In this document: positions 17,714 to 26,217 of the stretch, piece by piece
Layout of the letters: each line of letters starts with the position of its first letter
Numbering within the stretch: position 1 is the first letter of the stretch
NCBI RefSeq assembly: GCF_002706425.1
Contig: NZ_CP017713.1
Location: 434,001-498,000 of the forward strand
Source of the DNA: Loigolactobacillus coryniformis subsp. coryniformis KCTC 3167 = DSM 20001
Lineage (GTDB): Bacteria; Bacillota; Bacilli; Lactobacillales; Lactobacillaceae
Direction: 5' to 3'
DNA length: 64,000 bases
The notes under the pieces: generated by a model
Database searches by the model: none
The model's input: only the letters and a program-made list of their open reading frames with translations
What the model was told of the DNA's origin: nothing
Position numbers and translations under genes: made by a program

Positions 17714-17748
17714 GTTTTAACACTAATTCAACCATACATTAGTCTGAA

Positions 17749-17793
17749 TTTAAGCAATTCTGCCTTGATTATCTGGGGTGGAGTTGCTTTTTG
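17749..17793 (+). terminator. Possible terminator of the liv operon
   Basis: TTAAGCAA pairs partly with TTGCTTTT across a long loop and ends in T5. A weak hairpin, but it is the only candidate between the operon and the next promoter. Confidence 0.4.
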
Positions 17794-17824
17794 CATTGTC
17801 AGGTATCTTTTTAGTGAAAAGCAT

Positions 17825-17880
17825 AAATATTGCAGTATACTGCAATATTTATTAATAAGTGCTATGAAATATAGTATAAT
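17825..17880 (+). promoter_or_regulatory. Promoter with perfect 26-bp palindrome before the broken ATPase gene
   Basis: AAATATTGCAGTA and TACTGCAATATTT (17825-17850) are perfect inverted halves. TATAAT at 17875-17880 is a clean -10 box, and GTGGAGG (17889-17895) would be the ribosome site. Before the IS256-family insertion this led directly to the ATG now at 19255. The palindrome is probably a repressor operator. Confidence 0.6.
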
Positions 17881-17905
17881 GCAAAGGTGTGGAGGTGCTC
17901 AATAA

Positions 17906-19247
17906 GGGAGTGTCAAGAAGTTTGTGTAAATGAAAATCCCTTCTCCTGGCAAAATAATGTATTAATCGAAAAGTGATTCTAACGTGTCTTTGACTTGACC
18001 AAATCCGCGATGGCTACGATTGAAGTACTTTTCGTTATAGCTTATGACTTGAACTCCAATGAAATTGTCTAAAGATTTTTCGTTTGGAAATTATTCCTTT
18101 GGTTTGGTCTTGCGTTTGATTCTTTTGTTCAGTGATTCTAAGATATTGGTTGAATAAATTGTTGGTCGAATGGCCGGGGGAAAACTCAGGAAAGCTAATA
18201 GTTCATTTTCAATGGATTTAAGTTGCTGGATCAGATTGGAATACGATTTCCCCCATGCACCATAAAAATCATTTAAGATCTTGTGTGCTGCAGTTACATC
18301 GGTCGCTGAATGCAACTCTTTAAAGTCATTTAAGATCGCCTCACGATCTTTTAAACGCACATGCGAACCAATATTGCGCATAACATGTACTAGGCATCTT
18401 TGAAATTTAGCTTTCGGGAAAGCGTGCAATAATGCTGGCTGCAGACCAACCATTCCATCTGCAATGATCAACTGGACTTGTTCTAATCCACGTTTTTTAA
18501 GATCTTCTGCCATTTCTGACCAAACTCCTGCATTTTCACTTGGAGCGATTCGATAATCAAGAACTTCTTTGATGCCGACAGATGTAATACCTAAAGCAAT
18601 ATAGACCGCTTCTCTTTGAACTGAATCGCGGCGCAAAGGTAAGTAAGTTGCATCTAAGAAAAGACAAACATAGTTTGCCTTAATAGTTCGTTGATGAAAA
18701 GCTTCAATCTGTTTTGTTACCTGAGCAGTGATATTAGAAACAGTAGTAGGTGAATAATAAGCGCCATACATTTTTTCAATCAAATCTGTAATTTCACGGG
18801 TCGTAACGCCCTTGGAATAAAGCTGAATGATTGTTGTTTCTAAAGCGTCCTGACGACGAGAATAGGCTGGAAGCAGGTGGTTATGAAAATGGCCTTTACG
18901 GTCACGCGGCACAGCAATTTTCAACTTACCATATTCAGAGTCAATTAAACGATAATACTGGCCATTACGAGAATTGCCAGTATTAAAGCCACTGCGATCA
19001 TAAGGATCATAACCAAGTAAGGCAGTTAGTTCAGCTTGCAAGATGTGATTAATAGCCGTTTCGAGTTGTTGACGAAAAAGTTCTTTAACATCGCCATTTG
19101 ACAATAGAGTTTTGGTTAGATTTTTGGTAAACTGATCCATGGGGAATCCCTCCGTTTTGGTTTGATTTGGATGATTTAATCATACGGGGAAGGGATTCCC
19201 TTTTCAACAGGACTTTTATTCATTTACACAAACTATTTTATACTCTC
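17906..19247 (-). mobile_element. IS256-family insertion sequence
   Basis: 1342 bp. Ends are imperfect inverted repeats: the left end starts GGGAGTGTCAAGAAG, the right end read on the minus strand starts GAGAGTATAAAATAG, and both continue into GTTTGTGTAAATGAA. The element is flanked by an 8-bp direct repeat CTCAATAA (17898-17905, 19248-19255), the target duplication length usual for this family. It lies between the ribosome site and start codon of the ATPase gene. Confidence 0.92.
17962..19140 (-). pseudogene. IS256-family mutator-type transposase, broken by an in-frame stop
   Basis: The first 349 codons give a typical IS256 transposase: TALLGYDPYDRSG at the N-terminus, FLDATYLPLRRD (first Asp), IIADGMVGLQPALLHAFPKAKFQRC (second Asp region), NILESLNKRIKRKTK (catalytic Glu). 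A TAA at 18091-18093 then stops it. Reading on in the same frame gives 42 more codons (starting FPNEKSLDNFIG) to the next stop at 17962, for a total of 392, the normal family length. So it is a nonsense mutation, not a frameshift. The shortened protein keeps the DDE residues and might retain some activity. Confidence 0.88.
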
Positions 19248-19254
19248 CTCAATA

Positions 19255-20281
19255 ATGATACAGCGACCAAAGTATCTTAAGAATTTAATTGATTTAAAAG
19301 ATATGGATCTAGTCAAAATTATAACCGGTGTTCGTCGGGCTGGTAAATCTGTTTTGTTAATGCTTTATCGTGATTATTTATTGGCCCATGGAATAGCAGA
19401 CGCAAATATTATCTATATTAATTTTGAAGATTATGAGATGCAATTGGTCCAAACTGAAGCTCAGTTGCGTCATATTCTTGATCAGCGTTTGCAGCATGAT
19501 CAACGGCAATATATTTTATTGGATGAAATACAAAATGTGACTGGTTGGCAACGAGTCATCAATGGCGTTTGCGTAAGTTTTGATTGCGATATTGTGATCA
19601 CTGGCTCTAATGCTAAAATGTTATCCGGTGAGTTAGCAACCTTGTTAAGCGGACGTTATGTTGAAATTCCCATTTATCCATTCTCGTTTCGTGAGTTTCT
19701 CGTCGCTAAGAATATCGATCCAGAGTCAAGGACGGTTGATCGCGCATTCAAGGAATATGCGCAATTTGGTGGCTTTCCAGCAGTAACATTAGCCAATGAA
19801 GCGGTTAAGGACCAGATATTAAAGGGAATTTATGACACGGTTCTTTTAAATGATGTTTCGCTGCGCGGTAGCGTTCGCGATATCGGGTCGTTAAAGGCAG
19901 TGGTTGGCTTTTTAGCCGATAACACGGGTCAATTGGTGCAACCTAATAAAATTGCTAATACGTTAAAGGCGGAGGGACTGGCGATTAGTCCACATACGAT
20001 CAGCCGCTACCTTGAGCTACTAGCTGATGCTTTTCTATTCTATCGGGCACGACAATATGATTTACGCGGGCGGCAATATTTGCGTACTGCTGGGAAATAC
20101 TTCATGATCGATCCTGGATTACGGCGCATTGCCACTGATCGGCGTGCAGGCAATTTTAGCAATCAATTAGAAAATATCGTTTATACTGAGCTGCAACGAC
20201 GGGGCTATACAATTGATGTTGGCAAGTTAGGTGCGCAGGAAATTGATTTTATTGCGCGTAAAAACGCGGCCATTTTATATG
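19255..20281 (+). pseudogene. AAA ATPase with DUF4143, 5' part of an IS-broken gene
   Basis: Starts MIQRPKYLKNLIDLKD; Walker A GVRRAGKSVLL, Walker B YILLDEIQNV, sensor region VITGSNAKML, LSGRYVEIPIYPFSFREFL, and a C-terminal DUF4143 part ending in the restriction-like core EIDFIARKN. Proteins of this kind are common in bacteria and of unclear role. The gene is cut at 20281 by an IS21-family element; the stop at 20296-20298 lies in IS sequence. Its ribosome site (17889-17895) was separated by 1.3 kb through the IS256-family insertion, so expression is doubtful as well. The 3' part is at 22419-22594. Confidence 0.88.
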
Positions 20282-20341
20282 TGTCAAGGGCGGCGTAAAA
20301 ATGTAGGTTTATGGCGGTTAGAAAATGTAGGTTTGTGGCGG

Positions 20342-21088
20342 TCAATCAGCTCCCTTGATTCGATAAGATTTACCGGTAATTTTAATCACATGGGCGTGGT
20401 GAACTAATCGATCCAAAATAGCGGCAGTAACGGTCGGATTTTGAAAGGTTTCAACCCAATTCGAAAGGTCACTATTGCTTGTAATGATCGTTGAATGTTG
20501 CTCATAACGCGCATTGATCAATTGAAATAAAAGATTGGCTTCATCATGATCAATCGGTAAATAACCGATCTCGTCAATGATTAATAGGTCATAGCGAGCG
20601 TAACGACTAATATTACGATCTAGCGTCCCTTTGGCATCAGCTGCGCGTAAATGCGCCAATAGTTCGTGACAGTTGATAAACAAAGCCCTTTTCCCCTGAT
20701 GACAAGCTTCAATACCGATCCCGATGGCTAGGTGAGTTTTACCCACACCAGGACTACCAATGAAAATTAAATTCTTGTGTTGTTCGAGAAAGGCTAAGTC
20801 TTGAAAACCTAAGATCGCTTGTTTATTAATACTGGGTTGAAAATTAAAATCGAAGGCGCTCAGGGATTTCACCTGAGGAAAGCGGGCTCGCTTGATGATT
20901 CGCTCGACTTGTTGGCTTTGTGTCCAAGCTAATTCTGTATTCGTCAGCTCAAGCATGGCATCGGTAAAAGACAGTTGTTGGCCGTTGATTTGATCAATAT
21001 ATTCCGGCAGATAAGCATGTATCTTACTTAGCCCTAAAGCATCGAGATTACTTAATAGTTCTTGAAATTTAGTGGTTGTTTGTCGCAT
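20342..21088 (-). CDS. istB: IS21-family helper ATPase IstB
   Basis: 248 residues. DnaC/DnaA-like AAA+ ATPase that aids target selection: Walker A GSPGVGKTHLA, Walker B LLIIDEIGYLP, sensor motif TSNSDLSNW. An upstream in-frame ATG (21103) lies inside istA; the ATG at 21088, one base behind the istA stop with GAGG before it, is preferred. Confidence 0.95.
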   Translation of the reverse strand: MRQTTTKFQELLSNLDALGLSKIHAYLPEYIDQINGQQLSFTDAMLELTNTELAWTQSQQVERIIKRARFPQVKSLSAFDFNFQPSINKQAILGFQDLAFLEQHKNLIFIGSPGVGKTHLAIGIGIEACHQGKRALFINCHELLAHLRAADAKGTLDRNISRYARYDLLIIDEIGYLPIDHDEANLLFQLINARYEQHSTIITSNSDLSNWVETFQNPTVTAAILDRLVHHAHVIKITGKSYRIKGAD

Positions 21089-21089
21089 G

Positions 21090-22313
21090 TCACACCTCGT
21101 CATAGGTGCTCAGATGCGCCGCAATGTAGGCCTTGATATCTGTCTCACTACGTCCTTTAAGCAGATCAGAACTCAGAATATTGACTTGATCGTTCTCGTT
21201 ATAATTAAATTGATGGGTCGTAATATCGTGCGCGCGAATCAATTCTCCGTTATAATAAATTTGGATGTGACGTTCATCATCAGATAGTTCGATATTGACT
21301 GTCCGTCCGATATATTGTGGATCCACGGAGTATTTACATTTGCGGAAGATAACCATTGATTCCTTCGACACGACACGGGTAATGTCTTCTTCGAAGAAGG
21401 GCTTAAGCAGGTCATCTGGCAGCTGATGTAGGTACTCTTTTTCTTCGGCCAACCATTTATCTTGCGGGATCTCGTTGGTTGCCTGCGAGATTTCATGATT
21501 AAGTTCATCACAGAGATCATCAACCAAGTTGATCAACTCAACTCCATCACAGAACTCGTAATTATAGGGGCGTAAACGCTCAACTGTCCGCGCTAATGCT
21601 TCAACTGAACCTTTGGTTTGGGGCCTAAAGGCGCGACAAGCAATGGGCTTATAGCCGGCATCTTGGCTAAACTGGCGAAAACGTTCATTGAAAACTGGGT
21701 GACCAAAGTTGGATTTTGAATGGTCAACGACTTGTTTCATGTTATCGAACCAGATCTCAGTTGGCACGCCGCCGGTGTGCCAAAAAGCGTCATCAAGGCA
21801 ATTAAACAAAGTATCTTGGCTGCGTTCGAAAATCAAAGTTAAGTATTTTAATTTTGAATAAGGCAAGACATATAAAAAAATATTAAAATGATAGGGCTTG
21901 TTTTCCTTGTTATAAAGCGTCATCTCCTCTTTCCAATCAACTTGAGCTGAAAGACCAGCAGTATGTTCAACTCGGATTGTCTCCTTATGTGTCCGTTCCT
22001 TACGGATCGTCGCACAGTAAGTTTTAACGATCGTATATTGACCCTGAAAACCTTTCTTCTGAATGAACTTGAAAATGGCCATGGCCGAACAGTTCAGTTC
22101 AAGTTTGGCCTTGATCACACCACGATAAGGATCAAGTAGGCTGGGTCGTTGCTTTTTCGGTTTCTGTGGCTTAGCGTCACCGTCCTTAACTTCTTGATAG
22201 GCTTTCTTAACAGTACGGTAGTCAACGTCATATTGTCGGCTTAAAGCGGCATAATTTGGTTCGATATCATTATCCACGTAACGTTTCACTCCTTCTCTAA
22301 TATCGTGTCTCAC
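21090..22313 (-). CDS. istA: IS21-family transposase IstA
   Basis: 407 residues. N-terminal HTH (PNYAALSRQYDVDYRTVKKAY), then a DDE integrase core: AQVDWKEEMTLYN, WFDNMKQVVD, and a Glu in KGSVEALARTVERL. GTG start at 22313 with GGAGG 8 bases upstream. Appears intact. Confidence 0.95.
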   Translation of the reverse strand: MRHDIREGVKRYVDNDIEPNYAALSRQYDVDYRTVKKAYQEVKDGDAKPQKPKKQRPSLLDPYRGVIKAKLELNCSAMAIFKFIQKKGFQGQYTIVKTYCATIRKERTHKETIRVEHTAGLSAQVDWKEEMTLYNKENKPYHFNIFLYVLPYSKLKYLTLIFERSQDTLFNCLDDAFWHTGGVPTEIWFDNMKQVVDHSKSNFGHPVFNERFRQFSQDAGYKPIACRAFRPQTKGSVEALARTVERLRPYNYEFCDGVELINLVDDLCDELNHEISQATNEIPQDKWLAEEKEYLHQLPDDLLKPFFEEDITRVVSKESMVIFRKCKYSVDPQYIGRTVNIELSDDERHIQIYYNGELIRAHDITTHQFNYNENDQVNILSSDLLKGRSETDIKAYIAAHLSTYDEV

Positions 22314-22418
22314 ATCATTAACCTCCCCGATTAAGATGTGATTAATGGTATCAAAAAATGTAGGAAAACCGACAATGTCTCGCCGCCGTTTTCCTACATT
22401 TTATAACCGCCGTTTACA

Positions 22419-22594
22419 TATATGTTCAGGTGACCTATGCTTTACCCAATAATACACATGAAACTGATAATTTATTGAAGCTTAAAGATAACTATCGTAA
22501 AATTATAATTACGCAAAACTACTATGAATTTACACAAGTGGCTGGTATTCCGATCATTAATATTGTTGATTGGTTATTAGATGATACGATTTAA
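22419..22594 (+). pseudogene. AAA ATPase with DUF4143, 3' part
   Basis: Continues the frame interrupted at 20281: VQVTYALPNNTHETDN, KIIITQNYY, then INIVDWLLDD before TAA at 22592-22594. The 3' stretch shows no mutation, so the break appears young. It has no start of its own. Confidence 0.85.
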
Positions 22595-22663
22595 GCGGTG
22601 AATGAACGAAAGCAATCGCTGATCCACATTGATCAGCAACCTTAACGAGGAGGGTTATATGCC

Positions 22664-23548
22664 ATGGCAACTAAAAAATATTACGCGATCGCTAAGGGAC
22701 GGCAAACCGGCGTTTTTAATACCACGTGGGCAGAAGCCAAGCAATTAGTTGAAGGCTTCCCGGGCGCACGCTATAAAGGCTTTACTGATAAGGCAGCCGC
22801 ACAGGCTTGGCTAAAGGGTGGCGCAACTGCCGCTAAAGCAGCACAAAAAAAGCCAACCGCAGCGGCGGCCAATACACCGTTGCCAGCAAATGTACTTCAG
22901 GTCTACACAGACGGCGGTTCACGGAACACCGGTAATGTTCAAGGTGGTCACGTTAAAAGCGGCGACAAGGCCGCCTGGGCTTACCTGATCGAATACCAAG
23001 GCCAACAAGTCAGCGACTCTGCCGGTGAATTTGGCGCAACTAACAATAAAATGGAGATCACTGCATTAGTCGAAGCGTTGCGGAAAATCAAAGCTACGTG
23101 GGGAACTGATTTACCAGTGGTGGTGATCGCGGATTCGCGCTACGTGCTTAACGCGATCACGAAAAATTGGTTAGCCGGTTGGCAGCGGCGTGGTTGGCAA
23201 CGTAGCGGCGGGCAACCACTGGCTAACAAAGAACTATGGCAGCAGTTGGCGCAACTTTTACGTGAGTTTAGACAGATCGATTATCGTTGGACGAAAGGTC
23301 ATGCGACGAATGCCGGCAATGTATTCGTTGATGCCGCGCTTAATCGAACGATGGATCAATTGACACCGACGCAACTGCATCCAGTGGCAGCGACCATGAC
23401 AGCCAAGCCGGCACCTAAAGCAACGGCGGCACCTAAAACGGTTCAACCAGACGCCGCACACCAACGGGCATCAGCTGAATCAATGAAAGCCATTCGGGAA
23501 CAATTACACCAAATGGGTTATTTGCAGAACCATAAAAGTGGTGAATAA
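22664..23548 (+). CDS. rnhA: Ribonuclease HI with N-terminal viroplasmin-like domain
   Basis: Cleaves RNA in RNA-DNA hybrids. 294 residues: an N-terminal hybrid-binding domain (KKYYAIAKGRQTGVFNTTW to about 50), an Ala/Lys linker, and a catalytic RNase H domain (about 77-230) with Asp83 (VYTDGGS), Glu131 (NNKMEI), Asp157 (IADSRYV) and Asp223 (VFVDAAL). A long Ala/Pro-rich tail follows. The ATG at 22664 is 9 bases behind GAGGAGGG; the ATG at 22659 is out of frame. Confidence 0.94.
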   Translation: MATKKYYAIAKGRQTGVFNTTWAEAKQLVEGFPGARYKGFTDKAAAQAWLKGGATAAKAAQKKPTAAAANTPLPANVLQVYTDGGSRNTGNVQGGHVKSGDKAAWAYLIEYQGQQVSDSAGEFGATNNKMEITALVEALRKIKATWGTDLPVVVIADSRYVLNAITKNWLAGWQRRGWQRSGGQPLANKELWQQLAQLLREFRQIDYRWTKGHATNAGNVFVDAALNRTMDQLTPTQLHPVAATMTAKPAPKATAAPKTVQPDAAHQRASAESMKAIREQLHQMGYLQNHKSGE

Positions 23549-23704
23549 ATGCGTTTAAGCAGTGTGCTCATTTATATCGTTGTTTTGGTCAGTGGTGGTT
23601 ATTGGCTGTTGCGCAATAGTGATTTATTTTGGTTGGTGGCGGCCGGTGGATTAATGTTGTTAAGCGTTGGTTTAGGTCGTTATTTTCGTAACCGCCGACC
23701 TTGA
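23549..23704 (+). CDS. Small two-span membrane protein (51 aa)
   Basis: Starts MRLSSVLIYIVVLVSGGYW directly behind the rnhA stop, with a second hydrophobic stretch WLVAAGGLMLLSVGLG and a basic tail FRNRRP: two likely membrane helices with positive ends. A GTG-rich stretch upstream gives only a weak ribosome site, so coupling to rnhA translation is likely. Family not recognised; probably real given the clean membrane-protein pattern and tight spacing. Confidence 0.6.
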   Translation: MRLSSVLIYIVVLVSGGYWLLRNSDLFWLVAAGGLMLLSVGLGRYFRNRRP

Positions 23705-23711
23705 TTTGAGT

Positions 23712-23740
23712 TTGACGGTTGAATTGTGGTAGGCTGTAAT
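23712..23740 (+). promoter_or_regulatory. Promoter of the LCP gene
   Basis: TTGACG (23712-23717), 17-base spacer, TGTAAT (23735-23740), about 30 bases before the start codon. Confidence 0.65.
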
Positions 23741-23770
23741 GAGTAATTCTGAAAGAAAGACGGTATTTTC

Positions 23771-24820
23771 ATGCAACGAAGTGGACGGAAGAAGCGCCAT
23801 TGGGTGCGTTGGACCATTCTAGCGCTGGTGGCGATCATTTTAATTAGTGGTGGTATTTTTGTTTACCATATCTATCATGTGACCGAGACTAGTTTTAATA
23901 AAATGTATGCCACTAATGGGCAAACACCGTCCACAGCGATCAAAAAAGGCCGCCCGTTTTCGGTGCTGATCCTAGGTGTTGATACTGGCGCGGACGGACG
24001 GATCGATAAAGGTAATTCCGATACGCTGATGGTGGCGACCGTTAATCCGCAGACCCACAAGACGATTTTGCACAGTATTCCGCGGGACACACTGGCTGAA
24101 ATGGTTGGCGACAACAAGCGCAATATGCAGAAATTAAATGCCGCCTATAATTTAGGTGGTTCGAAAATGGCTAAGGCGTCGATCAGTAAGCTGGTCGGCA
24201 TTCCGATCGATTATTATTTGACTATGAATATGGGCGGCCTGGAAACAATGGTCAATGCGGTCGGCGGTGTCACCGTTACCAGCGATCTAACCTTTACCTT
24301 CAATAATATTACGATCAAAAAGGGCACCCATCATTTAAACGGTAAAGAGACGCTGACTTACGCGCGGATGCGTTACGATGACCCCAAAGGTGATTATGGT
24401 CGCCAATTGCGGCAACAAGCTGTGATCCGTGCCGTCACGAAGAAACTGATCTCTACCAATGGCTTGTCGCGTTACCAAAAGTTGATGAAAGCCTTGGAGC
24501 CTAATGTGCGTACCGACGTTCCCTTTAAGTATATTGTGACCGGTGGGCTAAAGTATTGGCAAAACGCGACCAATATTTCTTCCAAACAATTACAAGGTAG
24601 CGATGCGTGGATCAACGGTAGTTCATATCAGATCGCAACGACGGCGGCATTGACTAAAACATCGAATGCATTGCGGCGCGAATTACAACTGCCAGCTAAG
24701 CAGATCGACAATGAAGAAACCCGCTTAAACGCGCTGAACCCAACTTTCGATGGTAAAAATAGTCAGCTATATAACACATTCGGGTTAGACACGGTTTATT
24801 ACACTGAAAATACGTATTAA
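23771..24820 (+). CDS. LytR-CpsA-Psr (LCP) family cell-wall polymer ligase
   Basis: Attaches teichoic acid or other glycopolymers to peptidoglycan on the outer face of the membrane. 349 residues: short basic N-terminus, one membrane helix (about 12-32), then the LCP domain with VLILGVDTGADGRIDKGNSDTLM, HSIPRDTLAEM, the Arg-rich YARMRYDDPKGDYGRQLRQQ loop that binds the polyprenyl phosphate, and GGVTV. Single-gene unit. Confidence 0.93.
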   Translation: MQRSGRKKRHWVRWTILALVAIILISGGIFVYHIYHVTETSFNKMYATNGQTPSTAIKKGRPFSVLILGVDTGADGRIDKGNSDTLMVATVNPQTHKTILHSIPRDTLAEMVGDNKRNMQKLNAAYNLGGSKMAKASISKLVGIPIDYYLTMNMGGLETMVNAVGGVTVTSDLTFTFNNITIKKGTHHLNGKETLTYARMRYDDPKGDYGRQLRQQAVIRAVTKKLISTNGLSRYQKLMKALEPNVRTDVPFKYIVTGGLKYWQNATNISSKQLQGSDAWINGSSYQIATTAALTKTSNALRRELQLPAKQIDNEETRLNALNPTFDGKNSQLYNTFGLDTVYYTENTY

Positions 24821-24862
24821 AAAATGAGACGGTAGCCGATTAAGGTTATCGTCTCATTTTAA
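24821..24862. terminator. Bidirectional terminator between LCP gene and tpx
   Basis: AAAATGAGACG pairs with CGTCTCATTTT around an 18-20 nt loop; A and T runs on both sides serve both strands. Confidence 0.85.
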
Positions 24863-24866
24863 TTGC

Positions 24867-25358
24867 TTACAATGTTGCTAAGAAATCGAGTGCAGCACTG
24901 TAGTCAGGTTCATTAGTTTGTTCATGGATCAGTTCACGGTAGCGGATCTTACCGTCAGCATCAACGATGAAGATTGAACGCGTATTGATGCCTGCTTCGG
25001 GAACAAAAACGCCCATTGCGCGGCCAAATTCTTCATCAATATCTGAGAGCATTTCCATTTTAGTGACGCCTTCAGCAGCACACCAATCGGCTTGCTCAGC
25101 GGTTGTGTTCGTAGAAATAGTCACGAAGCGAATATTTGGAACCTTATCCGCATCAGCATTGAAGTGTTTGGTTTGGACACTGCAGACACTGGTATTAATG
25201 TTAGGGATCACACTGATCAAAGTCGTCTGACCTTTAAAATCAGCGGTCGTCAACGTTTGGCCCGCGTTATTGTGTAATTTAAAATCAGGTAATTGTGCGC
25301 CGACTTCTGGTGCTTCACCAACAGTTGTTAAAGGATCACCGTGCATTGTTACGTTCAT
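24867..25358 (-). CDS. tpx: Thiol peroxidase
   Basis: Atypical 2-Cys peroxiredoxin that reduces hydroperoxides. 163 residues, usual length. Peroxidatic Cys59 (NTSVCSVQT) and resolving Cys93 (DWCAAEGV) are both present. Starts MNVTMHGDPLTTVGEAPEVG, a family hallmark; AGGTG lies before the ATG. Confidence 0.96.
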   Translation of the reverse strand: MNVTMHGDPLTTVGEAPEVGAQLPDFKLHNNAGQTLTTADFKGQTTLISVIPNINTSVCSVQTKHFNADADKVPNIRFVTISTNTTAEQADWCAAEGVTKMEMLSDIDEEFGRAMGVFVPEAGINTRSIFIVDADGKIRYRELIHEQTNEPDYSAALDFLATL

Positions 25359-25391
25359 CTAATTCACCTCATTGATTATTTTGATAGCCTT

Positions 25392-25420
25392 ATCATAACA
25401 CAAATTATAATTGTGTACAA
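25392..25420 (-). promoter_or_regulatory. tpx promoter with dyad in the spacer
   Basis: On the minus strand TTGTAC (25420-25415), 17-base spacer, TATGAT (25397-25392). The spacer is almost filled by the dyad ACACAAATTATAATTGTGT (25398-25416), so a repressor binding there would block the promoter. A redox regulator is plausible; the site is not a clear PerR box. Confidence 0.55.
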
Positions 25421-25452
25421 TTTATTATCTAAAAAAATAAGCGGTCAACCAC

Positions 25453-26037
25453 TTATTTAGTGTATTCAATTGTATAACCGCCATTGCCATTAGGAATAAC
25501 GTTAAAGTTGCTGTAGCCTTCAGCCATCCAGGAAGAAGCGTTGGCACGACCCCAAGCAACGGCCTCACTAGTTGATGAGAATGTTTGTCCATCACCGGCT
25601 GCTGCTGAACTGCTGGATTCACTACTATCAGTGTCGCTAGACGAATTACTGTCTGCTTCACTATTGCTAGCGGTGCTGGCCTCATCGGTTGTGCTACTAC
25701 TTTTTTTCGCGGTACTACTTTTTGCTTTGCTGGAGCGGGCAGTTGTACTACTAGATTCACTGGAAGATACTGCCGTTGTTGTCGGTTGTGCTGTTTGATT
25801 ATCATTGGCGATACTAGAGAACTCAGCATAAACGCCGAAGGCAACGATCAGTACAACGATTGCGATCAAAGACCAACGGTGGCGCGTGATAAAGGATTGG
25901 TGGGGTGTGTTAACGGTGCTGATCGGTTTTGAACTACGTGGCTGCGCATTAGTTGGTTTCGTAGTGTTGCGCTGAGTACGCGTTCGCTTTTCAGCATGGC
26001 GCGCAACTCGGCTAGTTGGTTTATCTTGTTTACTCAT
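25453..26037 (-). CDS. Single-span membrane protein with Ser/Thr-rich stalk, unknown function
   Basis: 194 residues: a basic N-terminus (1-52), one membrane helix (about 54-71, SLIAIVVLIVAFGVYAEF), a low-complexity Ser/Thr/Ala stalk (about 80-145), and a compact C-terminal domain (about 150-194: FSSTSEAVAWGRANASSWMAEGYSNF). Topology suggests N-in, C-out. The C-terminal domain could bind the wall. No enzyme motif; the stalk is probably glycosylated or wall-spanning (inference). Confidence 0.75.
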   Translation of the reverse strand: MSKQDKPTSRVARHAEKRTRTQRNTTKPTNAQPRSSKPISTVNTPHQSFITRHRWSLIAIVVLIVAFGVYAEFSSIANDNQTAQPTTTAVSSSESSSTTARSSKAKSSTAKKSSSTTDEASTASNSEADSNSSSDTDSSESSSSAAAGDGQTFSSTSEAVAWGRANASSWMAEGYSNFNVIPNGNGGYTIEYTK

Positions 26038-26217
26038 GAAAAAGCTCCTCTATTTCACTTTTAATGGTCGTTTCTTAAGCCATTTTCGTGCTGATAGCGG
26101 GTTAAAATAACAAAAATAGCGCAGAAAATTTTACTGGTGCGCTTATCTCACCGCTACTGCATAAGGTATACCTAAAATTGTACCATGCTAACGCAAGGGA
26201 TGCAGCTTTCCGGCTAA

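Larger units (their letters stand above)
20282..22418 (-). mobile_element. IS21-family insertion sequence (istA/istB)
   Basis: 2137 bp from TGTCAAGGGCGGCG to CGCCGTTTACA, starting TG and ending CA as IS21 elements do, flanked by a 6-bp repeat TATATG (20276-20281, 22419-22424). Both ends carry repeated AAAATGTAGG/GGCGGT blocks, the multiple terminal sites typical of the family. Removing it plus one repeat restores the ATPase frame exactly (ILYVQVTYAL). Confidence 0.93.

Noticed and set aside
20282-20298. Natural C-terminus of the DUF4143 ATPase (ending VSRAA)
   Set aside because: These residues are encoded by the IS21 end; the true C-terminus resumes at 22419 in the same frame.
25425-25844. 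139-codon minus-strand frame
   Set aside because: Shadow frame within the Ser-rich membrane protein gene; its low complexity keeps other frames open.
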